NCBI GenBank assembly: GCA_934667465.1 | Contig: CAKUMG010000485.1 | Coordinates: forward strand, 1 to 5,412 | DNA length: 5,412 nucleotides | Source: an uncultured Actinoplanes sp. | GTDB lineage: Bacteria; Actinomycetota; Actinomycetes; Mycobacteriales; Micromonosporaceae | Direction: 5' to 3' | Shown here: positions 1 to 5,226 of the stretch, in pieces | How the letters are laid out: each line of letters starts with the position of its first letter | Position numbering within the stretch: the stretch's first letter is position 1 | Notes under the pieces: generated by a model | Told to the model about the DNA's origin: nothing | Seen by the model: the letters and a program-made list of their open reading frames with translations, nothing else | Database searches by the model: none | Position numbers and translations under genes: made by a program

Positions 1-59
1 CCTCTGTGCGGAGCGCCCGCGGCAGATCGCCGGCGCCGGCGCGAGCTGGAGGACTTCGC
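1..59 (+). other. Upstream flank of first gene, probably non-coding
   Basis: The frame of the first gene stays open to the left edge, with a possible GTG at position 6. However, its codons here (tct, aga, cga, gct, gga, gga, ctt) do not show the strong third-position G/C preference seen after position 60. A strong ribosome binding site also lies just before the GTG at 60. I therefore read this as the 5' untranslated or promoter-proximal region, not as coding sequence. I see no convincing promoter hexamers in so short a stretch. Confidence 0.55.
48..53 (+). promoter_or_regulatory. Ribosome binding site GGAGGA deciding the GTG start
   Basis: GGAGGA matches the anti-Shine-Dalgarno sequence well and ends six bases before the GTG at 60. 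This spacing is ideal for actinobacteria. It favours GTG 60 over the upstream GTG at 6 and over the ATG at 111, which is preceded by gttcgcggac with no Shine-Dalgarno match. Confidence 0.75.
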
Positions 60-1475
60 GTGGAACGTCAGATCGCCGGTCTGTCCGATGTGCCCGTCGG
101 GTTCGCGGACATGTCATCGGCTGCCGGTTCCGACCGGGATGCGCCCTACCGCCGTCCCGGGGAGACTGCCGCGTCGTTCCGCCGCCCGCCGGCCTCCTTC
201 GACGATCTTTCGTCGGGCGGGCCGGCGCTCGCCCGGCCCTACTCCGGGGCTCCCTTCTCCGGTGCCGGTGCTCCCTCCTCCGGTGCCGGCGGCAACGGCC
301 CGGACACCGGGAGCTGGAACGCGTTCGCTGCAGGGGACGCCGAGGTCGAGCCGGGGCGGGCGGGCGCGTGGCGCGCCGATCCGGGGCGGCTCGAGGGGCG
401 GGCGCGGCGGGAGGCGGAGGACCGGTGGGAGGCCGAGCGGCAGCGCGAGGAGCGGCCCGAGCCCCCGTACGGTCCGGCGCCGCCGGCCACCAACGGGCGT
501 ACGGCCTTCGGCTTCACGGCCGGGCCGATCAGCGGGCACTGGCGGGACGGCGCGCCGACGTCCGGGGCGCCGGCTGGCCGCGACTTCGTTCCGGCGCGCC
601 GGCCCCCCGCGGACCGCGATGACCACATCGGGGACCTGGTCGGCGACACGCCGCACGAGATCCGTCCGCATCGCGCCACCGCCACTGCTGCCTCGGCACC
701 GCGGCAGGGCCGTGGCGTCATGCTGGCGGGCCTCGCCCTGACGGCTGCGGTGCTCTTCGGCGGCACGGTCGCGGGGATCGCGTACTACTCCGGCGCCGGC
801 GACGACGGTCCCGGCGGCGTGGTCGAGGCCGGCGCGGCCGGTGCGGGCGGCAGGACTGTGGACCGGACCGCCGCGGCGCCGCTCGAGGGGCGCACCAAGG
901 CGTCGTTCGAGCTGGTCAGCGCCGTCACCAAGGTGACCGTGCGCAGCGCCGACCTGGGTGACCTGCTCTACCGCATGACCACCGCGGAGGACTCGGGCAT
1001 GGTGCCGAAGCCGGTCCTGGAGCGCGACGGCGTACAGCTGAACCTGGCGCCGGAGACCGAGGCCGTGCCCGGCACCGGCGAGGTCGAGGTGACCCTGTCC
1101 AGCAAGGTCACGTGGAAGCTGCTCTTCTCCGGCGGTGCCGACGAGCAGCAGCTCGACCTGGAGAAGGGGAAGATCGGCGCGATCGACTTCCAGGGCGGCG
1201 CGCGGCGCACCTCGATCCGGCTCCCCGAGGCGGCGGGCACCGTGCCGGTCAAGGTGCTCGGCGCGGTCGACGAGCTGGCGATGACGTCGCCGACGGGCAA
1301 CCCGGTGCGGGTCAAGGTCAAGGGCGGCGCCCAGACGGTGGCGGCCGGCGCACGTACGCTGACCGACATCGAGCCCGGGTCGACGATCACGCCCAGGGAC
1401 TGGGCGACCGACGACCGCTACGACGTCTCGGCGGAGTCCCGCGTCACGCTGCTGACCGTCGACACCCGCGAATAG
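60..1475 (+). CDS. Single-pass membrane protein with disordered cytoplasmic N-terminus and extracellular beta-repeat domain
   Basis: I do not recognise a named protein here. Starting at GTG 60 it has 471 residues. Residues 1 to ~215 are low-complexity and rich in Pro, Gly, Ala and Arg, with a tandem heptad (APFSGAG/APSSGAG, residues 64-77) and a charged, probably helical stretch around 111-134. There is no N-terminal signal peptide. One hydrophobic segment at ~220-244 (VMLAGLALTAAVLFGG...) follows Arg-rich sequence, which predicts N-in/C-out topology. A Gly/Ala linker leads to residues ~279-471, where GGA-type turns recur every 21-22 residues (Ala 360, 381, 402, 424) between alternating hydrophobic strands. 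This resembles the DUF4097/LiaF-like beta-solenoid domains common in actinobacterial surface proteins. That resemblance is inferred by eye. It may have a structural or sensing role at the cell surface, but no catalytic motif is visible. It ends at TAG, 58 bp before the convergent serA stop. Confidence 0.85.
   Translation: MERQIAGLSDVPVGFADMSSAAGSDRDAPYRRPGETAASFRRPPASFDDLSSGGPALARPYSGAPFSGAGAPSSGAGGNGPDTGSWNAFAAGDAEVEPGRAGAWRADPGRLEGRARREAEDRWEAERQREERPEPPYGPAPPATNGRTAFGFTAGPISGHWRDGAPTSGAPAGRDFVPARRPPADRDDHIGDLVGDTPHEIRPHRATATAASAPRQGRGVMLAGLALTAAVLFGGTVAGIAYYSGAGDDGPGGVVEAGAAGAGGRTVDRTAAAPLEGRTKASFELVSAVTKVTVRSADLGDLLYRMTTAEDSGMVPKPVLERDGVQLNLAPETEAVPGTGEVEVTLSSKVTWKLLFSGGADEQQLDLEKGKIGAIDFQGGARRTSIRLPEAAGTVPVKVLGAVDELAMTSPTGNPVRVKVKGGAQTVAAGARTLTDIEPGSTITPRDWATDDRYDVSAESRVTLLTVDTRE
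249..290 (+). repeat. Two-copy 21-bp in-frame tandem repeat
   Basis: Two 21-bp units (249-269 and 270-290) differ at one position and encode APFSGAG then APSSGAG within the disordered N-terminal region of the first gene. The length is a multiple of three, so the reading frame is kept. This looks like ordinary slippage-type expansion in low-complexity coding DNA. Confidence 0.7.
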
Positions 1476-1488
1476 TCGTCCTTGTTCG

Positions 1489-1525
1489 ATGCCGGCACGC
1501 CGGGCCACCCGTGGCGGCCCGGCAT
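1489..1525. terminator. Probable bidirectional terminator between convergent genes
   Basis: The 58-bp gap between the TAG of the first gene and the TGA of serA contains a GC-rich hairpin. GCCGGGCC (1499-1506) pairs perfectly with GGCCCGGC (1516-1523) around a nine-base loop. An alternative outer pairing joins ATGCCGG (1489-1495) with CCGGCAT (1519-1525). No T-run follows on either strand, as is usual for actinobacterial terminators. Its position between converging stops supports a shared terminator. Confidence 0.6.
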
Positions 1526-1533
1526 GCGGTGCG

Positions 1534-2751
1534 TCAGGACAGGACGCGCAGGCGGACGGTCTGGCTCATGCCGCGCAGCTTGTCGAGGACGTCGGCGCTG
1601 AAGCTGCCGCCGATGTCGGTGATCAGGTAGCCGTACTCGCCGCGGGTGCTCAGCATCTGGCCCTCGACGTTGACCTGGTGCTCGGCGAGGATGCTGTTGA
1701 CCTGGGCCAGGACGCCCGGCATGTTGACGTGCACGTGGACGATGCGGCTCATGTCGGGCTGCGACGGCAGAGCGATGCTGGGCAGGTTGATGCTCAGCGT
1801 CGTGTTGCCCTCCTGCACGAAGTGGACCAGCTTGTTCGCGACGAAGTCGCCGATGTCGGCCTGCGCCTCCTCGGTGGACCCGCCGATGTGCGGGGTGAGG
1901 ATGACGTTGGGCAGCCCGCGCAGCTCCGAGACGAACTCGTCGCCGCGGCCCTTGGGCTCCTGCGGAAAGACGTCGACGGCCGCGCCGGCCAGCCGGCCGC
2001 TGGTGAGGGCGTCGCGCAGGTCCTCGTGACCGACCACGATCCCGCGGGAGAGGTTGAGGAAGATCGCGCCCTGCTTCATCCTGGCGAACTGCTCGGCGCC
2101 GAAGAAACCGGCGTTGCCGGGGCGGCCGTCGACGTGCAGGGTCACCACGTCGGCCTGCTCGAGCAGCTCGTCGAGGCTGGAGCAGCGCTGAGCATTGCCG
2201 AGCGCCAGCTTGTCGGCGGTGTCGTAGAACAGCACGTGCATGCCGAGGTTCTCCGCGAGCACGGAGAGCTGGGTGCCGATGTTGCCGTAGCCGACGATGC
2301 CGAGCTTGCGGCCGCGGACCTCGTGGCTGCCGTTGGCGGCCTTGTCCCAGACGCCCTCGTGCATCAGGTTGTTCTTCTCGGTCAGCCGGCGCGTCATCGC
2401 GATGATCTCGGCGAGCGCCAGCTCGACGACCGAGCGGGTGTTGGAGAACGGCGCGTTGAAGACCGCGATGCCCGCCCGCGAGGCGGTGGCGAGGTCGATC
2501 TGGTCGGTGCCGATGCAGAACGCGCCGATGGCGACCAGGCTGTCCGCGGCCTCGAGGGCCTTCGCGGTCACCTGGGTCTTGGACCGGATGCCGAGCAGGT
2601 GCACGCCCGGGAGGCGCTCGATGAGCTCGGCCTCGTCGAACGCGTTGCGGACGGACTCGACCTGGTAACCCTCTGCCTCGAGCCGGGACACCGCGTCGGG
2701 GTGGATGCTCTCGAGCAGCAGAACTCGTACCTTGGCTTGGTCGATCATCAC
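1534..2751 (-). CDS. serA: D-3-phosphoglycerate dehydrogenase (SerA), ACT-domain type
   Basis: It oxidises 3-phosphoglycerate to 3-phosphohydroxypyruvate with NAD, the committed step of cytoplasmic serine synthesis. The 405 residues closely follow the 410-residue E. coli enzyme along the whole length. Residues ~8-105 and ~290-325 form the substrate-binding domain, and ~106-289 the Rossmann domain, with GYGNIG at 154-159 and Asp177 placed to hold the adenosine ribose. The catalytic triad is Arg236, Glu265 and His288. Trp135 and Lys137 match the subunit-contact residues of E. coli. Residues ~336-405 are an ACT domain keeping His341, Asn343 and Asn361, equivalent to the serine-binding His344, Asn346 and Asn364, so feedback inhibition by serine is expected. 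It lacks the extra ~130-residue domain of the ~530-residue SerA usual in actinobacteria. The start is GTG 2751 or the adjacent ATG 2748; neither has a well-spaced ribosome binding site. Confidence 0.95.
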   Translation of the reverse strand: MMIDQAKVRVLLLESIHPDAVSRLEAEGYQVESVRNAFDEAELIERLPGVHLLGIRSKTQVTAKALEAADSLVAIGAFCIGTDQIDLATASRAGIAVFNAPFSNTRSVVELALAEIIAMTRRLTEKNNLMHEGVWDKAANGSHEVRGRKLGIVGYGNIGTQLSVLAENLGMHVLFYDTADKLALGNAQRCSSLDELLEQADVVTLHVDGRPGNAGFFGAEQFARMKQGAIFLNLSRGIVVGHEDLRDALTSGRLAGAAVDVFPQEPKGRGDEFVSELRGLPNVILTPHIGGSTEEAQADIGDFVANKLVHFVQEGNTTLSINLPSIALPSQPDMSRIVHVHVNMPGVLAQVNSILAEHQVNVEGQMLSTRGEYGYLITDIGGSFSADVLDKLRGMSQTVRLRVLS

Positions 2752-3023
2752 TTTCCATTTCGTATGGGGGGATCGTCCCGGGCCGCCACGCCGAAGCCCG
2801 CGTCACAGGTGTCCCAGAGTAATGGCCCGGATTGCCCGGACCCTCATCCGTGTGCCGGAGGTCCCACCTGCCGGTCAGGCCGTCACCCGGGTCCGTGCCT
2901 GGGAGATTCCTGGCAGGAAGGTAGCGGTTCGGAAACGGAGGGTGAGCGTCGGCGGGCGTCAGGGAGGAAAATGTCACACTGGCGCGGCACGATGCGAGGC
3001 ATGCCCAGCCAAGGACGTGACAC
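2752..3023. promoter_or_regulatory. Divergent intergenic region of serA and the ABC exporter
   Basis: These 272 bases separate two divergent start codons, so they must hold both promoters. I find no strong sigma-70 pair. Weak elements are TACGAA near serA, CACGAT (2988-2993) upstream of the exporter, and an imperfect 20-bp palindrome at 2896-2915 (TGCC T GG ... CC T GGCA) that could be an operator. AGGTcccACCT (2859-2869) and TGTCAC/GTGACA (2972-2977 and 3017-3022) are further short inverted repeats. The exporter ribosome binding site AAGGA is at 3011-3015. No recognisable riboswitch and no regulator gene is present. Confidence 0.55.
2759..2764 (-). promoter_or_regulatory. Candidate -10 element for serA
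   Basis: On the minus strand TACGAA lies seven bases upstream of the GTG start codon, which is where a -10 would sit if the transcript began at the start codon. The only Shine-Dalgarno-like sequence (GGAAAG) runs into the start itself, which fits leaderless translation. No clear -35 is visible. This is weak, position-based evidence. Confidence 0.25.
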
Positions 3024-3027
3024 ATGA
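2971..3027 (+). CDS. Possible 18-codon leader ORF overlapping the exporter start
   Basis: ATG 2971 opens an 18-codon frame encoding [18 protein letters not shown]. Its TGA (3025-3027) overlaps the ATG of the ATPase gene in an ATGA junction, the same junction used between the two exporter genes. AGGGAGG (2961-2967) is a strong ribosome binding sequence but ends only three bases before this ATG, closer than usual. Internal ATGs at 2992 and 3001 could give shorter peptides in the same frame. If translated, it would couple ribosome arrival to exporter expression. It has no run of one amino acid typical of attenuation leaders. The frame is open far upstream by chance, and a promoter near 2990 would leave most of this ORF untranscribed. 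Confidence 0.3.
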   Translation: MSHWRGTMRGMPSQGRDT

Positions 3028-4013
3028 GCGCACCGGCCATCGAGGCATCCGGCCTCGTCAAGATCTTCGGGGACAACCGCGCGGTCGACGGCGTCGACCT
3101 GAGCGTTCCCCCGGGCACCGTCTACGGGCTCCTCGGCCCCAACGGCGCAGGCAAGACCACCCTCGTCCGCATGCTCGCCACCCTGCTGCGCCCCGACGGG
3201 GGACAGGCCCGCGTGTTCGGCAACGACATCGTCCGCGAGGCCGACGCGGTCCGCAGCCGGGTCAGCCTGACGGGGCAGTACGCCTCGGTGGACGAGGACC
3301 TCACCGGCGCCGAAAATCTGGTGCTGCTCGCCCGGCTCCTCGGCCACGACCGGCGCGCCGCGCGGACCCGGGCCGACCGGCTGCTGGAGGCGTTCGGGCT
3401 GACCGACGCGGCCGCCCGGCAGGTCAAGAAGTATTCGGGCGGCATGCGCCGGCGCATCGACATCGCCGCGAGCATTCTCAACACCCCGGACCTGCTCTTC
3501 CTCGACGAGCCCACCACCGGCCTCGACCCGCGCAGCCGCAACCAGGTGTGGGACATCATCCGGGTCGTCGTCGCCAACGGCACGACCGTGCTGCTCACCA
3601 CGCAATATCTGGACGAGGCCGACCGGCTGGCTAGCCGCATCGCGGTCGTCGACCACGGCCGGGTGATCGCGGAGGGCACCCCGGGCTCGCTCAAGGCCTC
3701 GATCGGCGCGGGCACCGTCCACGTCCGGCTCCGCGACCCCGGCCGCCGCCCGGAGGCGGAGCGGCTGCTCGGCGCCGCGCTGGGTGCGCCGGTCCAGGCC
3801 GAGTCGGATCCGGTCGCCTTGACCGTACGCGTGACGGGCGCGGCTTCCGACAGCAACGCGGCCGAGCAAGCGGCACAGGCGCTCTCGGCGCTCGCGGCGG
3901 CGGGGATCGTCGTGGACGACTTCTCGCTCGGCCAGCCCAGCCTCGACGAAGTGTTCCTGGCGCTCACCGGACCCGTGCTGGCTGACGCCTCTGCCCCGGG
4001 AGGAACGGCATGA
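3024..4013 (+). CDS. drrA: DrrA-type ABC exporter ATP-binding protein
   Basis: This cytoplasmic ATPase subunit powers export by the membrane partner encoded next to it. Its 329 residues match the ~330 of DrrA, the daunorubicin-resistance ATPase. Walker A is GPNGAGKTT (38-46), the Q-loop Gln is 85, the signature is YSGGM (137-141), Walker B is LLFLDEP (157-163) and the D-loop GLDP (166-169). The H-loop position is Gln194 (TTQYLDEAD), as is typical of this subfamily. Residues ~215-320 form the C-terminal accessory region (DUF4162-like) with the LDEVF motif at 307-311 known from DrrA. ATG 3024 has AAGGA eight bases upstream. The stop overlaps the permease start by four bases, so the two are translationally coupled. 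The symbol marks the family only; the substrate (antibiotic, lipid or other hydrophobic compound) is unknown. Confidence 0.93.
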   Translation: MSAPAIEASGLVKIFGDNRAVDGVDLSVPPGTVYGLLGPNGAGKTTLVRMLATLLRPDGGQARVFGNDIVREADAVRSRVSLTGQYASVDEDLTGAENLVLLARLLGHDRRAARTRADRLLEAFGLTDAAARQVKKYSGGMRRRIDIAASILNTPDLLFLDEPTTGLDPRSRNQVWDIIRVVVANGTTVLLTTQYLDEADRLASRIAVVDHGRVIAEGTPGSLKASIGAGTVHVRLRDPGRRPEAERLLGAALGAPVQAESDPVALTVRVTGAASDSNAAEQAAQALSALAAAGIVVDDFSLGQPSLDEVFLALTGPVLADASAPGGTA

Positions 4014-4855
4014 CCACCACCAGCCCGGCCCCGGTGACCCTGGAGGGGCCGTCCGCCGAGACCCTCGCCGCCGTCCTGACCCGCGAGGAGCGCCCGTCGC
4101 GGCCCGGGCCGCTCGCGGCGTCGTTCACCTTCGGCTGGCGCGCCATGCTGAAGATCAAGCACGTCCCCGAGCAGCTCTTCGACGTGACCGCGTTCCCGAT
4201 CATCATGACGCTGATGTTCACGTACCTCTTCGGGGGTGCCCTCGCCGGCTCGACCCGGGAGTACCTGCAGTACCTGCTCCCCGGCATCATGGTGACCAGC
4301 GTCGTGATGATCACCATGTACACGGGCGTCGGCCTCAACACCGACATCGAGAAGGGCGTCTTCGACCGCTTCCGCACCCTGCCGGTGTGGCGGCCGGCCG
4401 CCCTCGTCGGCATGATCTTCGGCGACGTCCTGCGCTACATGCTGGCGGCGACGACCATCATGATTGTCGGCCTGGTCCTCGGGTTCCGGCCGGAGGGCGG
4501 CTTCGCCGGCGTCCTGGCCGGCGTCGGGCTGCTGGTCGTCTTCTCCTTCGCCTTCTCCTGGATCTGGACCATGTTCGGGCTGCTCCTGCGCTCGGAGAAG
4601 TCGGTCATGGGCGTCAGCATGCTGGTGCTCTTCCCGCTGACCTTCCTCAGCAACGTCTTCGTCGACCCGGGCACGATGCCGGGCTGGCTGCAGGCCTTCG
4701 TCGAGGTCAACCCGATCACCCACCTGGTGGCCGCGGTCCGCTCGGTGATGGGCGGCAGCACGGACATGGGCGAGGTCATGTGGGTGCTCGTCGCGTCGGC
4801 CGTGCTGGTGGCCGTGTTCGGGCCGCTGACCATGCGCCTCTACAACCGGAAGTGA
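4010..4855 (+). CDS. drrB: DrrB-type ABC-2 exporter permease
   Basis: This is the membrane subunit of the exporter, 281 residues against ~283 for DrrB. An N-terminal cytoplasmic stretch of ~55 residues precedes six predicted helices at about 57-79, 88-110, 138-158, 167-192, 198-217 and 252-276. ABC-2 family marks are LLPG (89-92), the EKG of the first cytoplasmic loop (114-116, in [15 protein letters not shown]) where it should contact the ATPase, and VNP (233-235) before the last helix. GGGAGGA (3998-4004) lies five bases before ATG 4010, and the start overlaps the ATPase stop as ATGA. Together with the upstream ATPase it should form a DrrA2B2-like complex. No third subunit follows, and transported substrate cannot be judged from sequence. 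Confidence 0.93.
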   Translation: MTTTSPAPVTLEGPSAETLAAVLTREERPSRPGPLAASFTFGWRAMLKIKHVPEQLFDVTAFPIIMTLMFTYLFGGALAGSTREYLQYLLPGIMVTSVVMITMYTGVGLNTDIEKGVFDRFRTLPVWRPAALVGMIFGDVLRYMLAATTIMIVGLVLGFRPEGGFAGVLAGVGLLVVFSFAFSWIWTMFGLLLRSEKSVMGVSMLVLFPLTFLSNVFVDPGTMPGWLQAFVEVNPITHLVAAVRSVMGGSTDMGEVMWVLVASAVLVAVFGPLTMRLYNRK

Positions 4856-4903
4856 CGCCCGCCCGGCCCGGAACCACGACCCCACGGAAGTGCCGTACCC
4901 GCA

Positions 4904-4909
4904 CAGCAT
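4904..4909 (+). promoter_or_regulatory. Candidate -10 element for the small downstream gene
   Basis: CAGCAT lies eight bases before ATG 4918. With a transcription start six to nine bases downstream, the message would begin at or next to the start codon, which suits a gene whose only Shine-Dalgarno-like bases (GAGG, 4913-4916) are too close to the ATG. There is no clear -35. The gene may instead be co-transcribed with the exporter, whose stop is only 62 bases upstream. Confidence 0.2.
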
Positions 4910-4917
4910 CATGAGGC

Positions 4918-5142
4918 ATGAGCATCAACGCCCAGGTGATCCCCGAATTGGCGCAATGGCAGAAGCGGCTGCGGGAGCAGGCGGGTGACAACGCCCGCCG
5001 CAAGACCGTCCTCGAGAAGCAGCGCGACGAGTTCCGGCGGCGTCGCGCGCACGGGCTGGTGGAGCGTCATGCCGAGCGGCTCGTGCGCATCCGTGGCTGG
5101 AGCGGGCCGTTCCCACCCGATCCCGAGAGTTCCGAGTGGTGA
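4918..5142 (+). CDS. Small basic protein of unknown function (74 aa)
   Basis: I do not recognise this protein. It is very rich in Arg, Lys and Glu, with a probable amphipathic helix over residues ~7-58 (for example LAQWQKRLREQ and LEKQRDEFRRRRAHG) and a short tail ending WSGPFPPDPESSEW. It has no membrane segment, signal peptide or cysteine. Third codon positions are overwhelmingly G or C in this frame only, which supports real coding. A TGA at 4912-4914 in the same frame fixes ATG 4918 as the earliest start. It lies 62 bp after the permease and just before a strong terminator, so it may be the last gene of the exporter transcript or a separate leaderless unit. The basic helical character would allow nucleic-acid or protein binding, but this is only a guess. 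Confidence 0.72.
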   Translation: MSINAQVIPELAQWQKRLREQAGDNARRKTVLEKQRDEFRRRRAHGLVERHAERLVRIRGWSGPFPPDPESSEW

Positions 5143-5144
5143 CA

Positions 5145-5191
5145 GCGATCGGGCCGGGCCGCCGCATCGCGCGGCGACCCGGCCCGGTCGC
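5145..5191. terminator. Strong intrinsic terminator hairpin
   Basis: Arms 5145-5165 and 5171-5191 pair over 21 positions, with one G-T wobble and one C-A mismatch, around the five-base loop ATCGC. The stem starts three bases after the stop of the 74-residue gene. Only TT follows, so it acts without a U-tract, as is common in actinobacteria. The near symmetry and the converging chemotaxis gene suggest that it ends transcription from both sides. Confidence 0.88.
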
Positions 5192-5193
5192 TT

Positions 5194-5213
5194 CCCACCC
5201 GCTCGTCGGTGGG
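5194..5213. terminator. Second, weaker hairpin
   Basis: CCCACC (5194-5199) pairs with GGTGGG (5208-5213) around an eight-base loop, directly after the large hairpin and 13 bases past the stop of the minus-strand chemotaxis gene. It is probably the first barrier for that gene, with the larger hairpin as the second. The short stem and absence of a T-run keep confidence moderate. Confidence 0.45.
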
Positions 5214-5226
5214 TTCCTCCGGTCGT

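Noticed and set aside
114..1508. Minus-strand frame of 464 codons antisense to the first gene
   Set aside because: Its composition is Arg-, Gly- and Ala-rich with no motifs, while the plus frame has a clear transmembrane helix, a regular outer domain and a good ribosome binding site.
2769..2779. GGGA-TCG-TCCC inverted repeat near serA
   Set aside because: Four-base arms are too short to separate from background in this composition.
2931..2964. GGAAAC followed by CGTC, resembling an ECF sigma-factor promoter
   Set aside because: The spacing to the CGTC tetramers does not fit the usual ~16-17 bases, and both motifs are common in GC-rich DNA.
1489..3027. Long plus-strand frame of 512 codons antisense to serA
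   Set aside because: It is open only because of high-GC codon structure on the opposite strand. Only its last 18 codons, outside serA, are considered, as a possible leader.
1418..3118. Long minus-strand frame of 566 codons overlapping serA
   Set aside because: It is an out-of-frame shadow of serA with an Arg/Pro/Gly/Ala-rich translation and no domain logic; serA in its own frame aligns fully with a known enzyme.
4847..4892. Direct repeat CGGAAGTG at 4847-4854 and 4885-4892
   Set aside because: Eight bases only, one copy lying inside the end of the permease gene; expected by chance and without further structure.
3122..4912. Minus-strand frame of 596 codons antisense to the exporter
   Set aside because: Its translation is low-complexity, rich in His, Asp, Glu, Arg and Gly, typical of the complement of GC-rich genes; both exporter genes are unambiguous on the plus strand.
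4911..4988. 25-codon plus frame beginning at ATG 4911
   Set aside because: It lies in a different frame from the well-supported 74-residue gene, has no ribosome binding site and lacks coding-type third positions.
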